From: Polaromonas sp.
GTDB lineage: Bacteria; Pseudomonadota; Gammaproteobacteria; Burkholderiales; Burkholderiaceae_C
NCBI RefSeq assembly: GCF_010365105.1
Contig: NZ_JAAFGZ010000031.1
Coordinates: 1-45,081, forward strand
Direction: 5' to 3'
Length of the DNA stretch: 45,081 nt
Shown here: in pieces, positions 44,988 through 45,081 of the stretch
How the letters are laid out: each line of letters starts with the position of its first letter
How positions within the stretch are numbered: position 1 is the first letter of the stretch
Made by a program: the position numbers and the translations under genes
The notes under the pieces: model-generated
The model's database searches: none
Seen by the model: only the letters and a program-made list of their open reading frames with translations
Told to the model about the DNA's origin: nothing

Positions 44988-45081
44988 CGCTATTAAATAG
45001 AGCCACTTGCACAATCCAGAAAGTGGTGAATTAGTGGCTTTGCGAAGATGCAAATTTGAGAGGTGAAAGAGTAGGCGCAGC
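44988..45081. repeat. 94-bp terminal inverted repeat, right copy
   Basis: Exact reverse complement of bases 1-94. Its inner edge reads CGCTATTAAATAGAGCC; the first 25 bases resemble the start of repeat family A (GCTATT, A/T run, then CTTGCAC in place of CTTGCGC). Bases 44875-44987 upstream carry nothing I can support. Confidence 0.95.

Overview
The window reads as one stretch of chromosome from a high-GC betaproteobacterium of the order Burkholderiales, most likely family Comamonadaceae (Polaromonas, Rhodoferax or Variovorax-like). The protein families, the gene order (glyA-nrdR-minor pilins-riboflavin genes-nusB and ybgC-tolQRA) and two families of short dispersed repeats point that way; the genus is inference. 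The window begins and ends in the same 94-base sequence in opposite orientation, so it looks like an assembly contig broken at a repeat, or a segment flanked by inverted repeats. I see no phage, transposase, CRISPR array, rRNA or tRNA.

Layout. 1-7.5 kb, minus strand: a doubtful small ORF, a DUF349 protein and a giant DUF748/AsmA-like envelope protein. 7.5-8.1 kb: a non-coding stretch with stacked hairpins, a minus-strand terminator and a plus-strand sigma70-type promoter. 8.1-11.05 kb, plus: a membrane-anchored lytic transglycosylase, a ZTP-type riboswitch, glyA and nrdR. 11.1-18.6 kb, plus: a type IV pilus minor-pilin operon fimT-pilV-pilW-pilX-pilY1-pilE with visibly lower GC. 18.6-22.65 kb: ribD, ribE, a DHBP synthase with a degenerate GTP-cyclohydrolase II half (RibBX type), ribH and nusB. 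22.7-27.1 kb: an aminotransferase, then ybgC-tolQ-tolR-tolA without tolB and pal. 27.1-30.7 kb, minus: dnaE. 30.8-32.9 kb, plus: trhO and an egtB-like gene without egtD. 32.9-36.3 kb, minus: pirin-doxX-flavodoxin-osmC-pirin, divergent from a LysR regulator. 36.4-42.6 kb, plus: lysR, a renalase-like oxidoreductase, gluQ, an EamA permease, trmB and an RluA-type pseudouridine synthase. 42.6-43.0 kb: a repeat cluster. 43.0-44.9 kb, minus: an exported transglutaminase-like protein and a TlpA-like thioredoxin.

Genes that work together: the pilin operon builds and primes the pilus tip. The rib genes carry out the late riboflavin steps. ZTP sensing is linked to glyA and one-carbon supply. YbgC-TolQRA forms the inner-membrane part of the Tol-Pal system. 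The pirin/DoxX/flavodoxin/OsmC cluster looks like an electrophile, quinone and peroxide defence unit under LysR control.

The most striking signal is the repeats. Family A (about 60-67 bp, core AGCTGCTTGCGC) has eight copies; five lie inside reading frames without breaking them (DUF349 protein, DUF748 protein twice, RibD, GluQ), and one supplies the dnaE stop codon. Family B (about 70-95 bp, GC-rich) sits directly upstream of and in frame with ybgC and gluQ, where it can encode the same peptide ahead of two unrelated enzymes, and also lies between tolQ and tolR. These repeats act here as a source of new protein sequence, start codons and stop codons.
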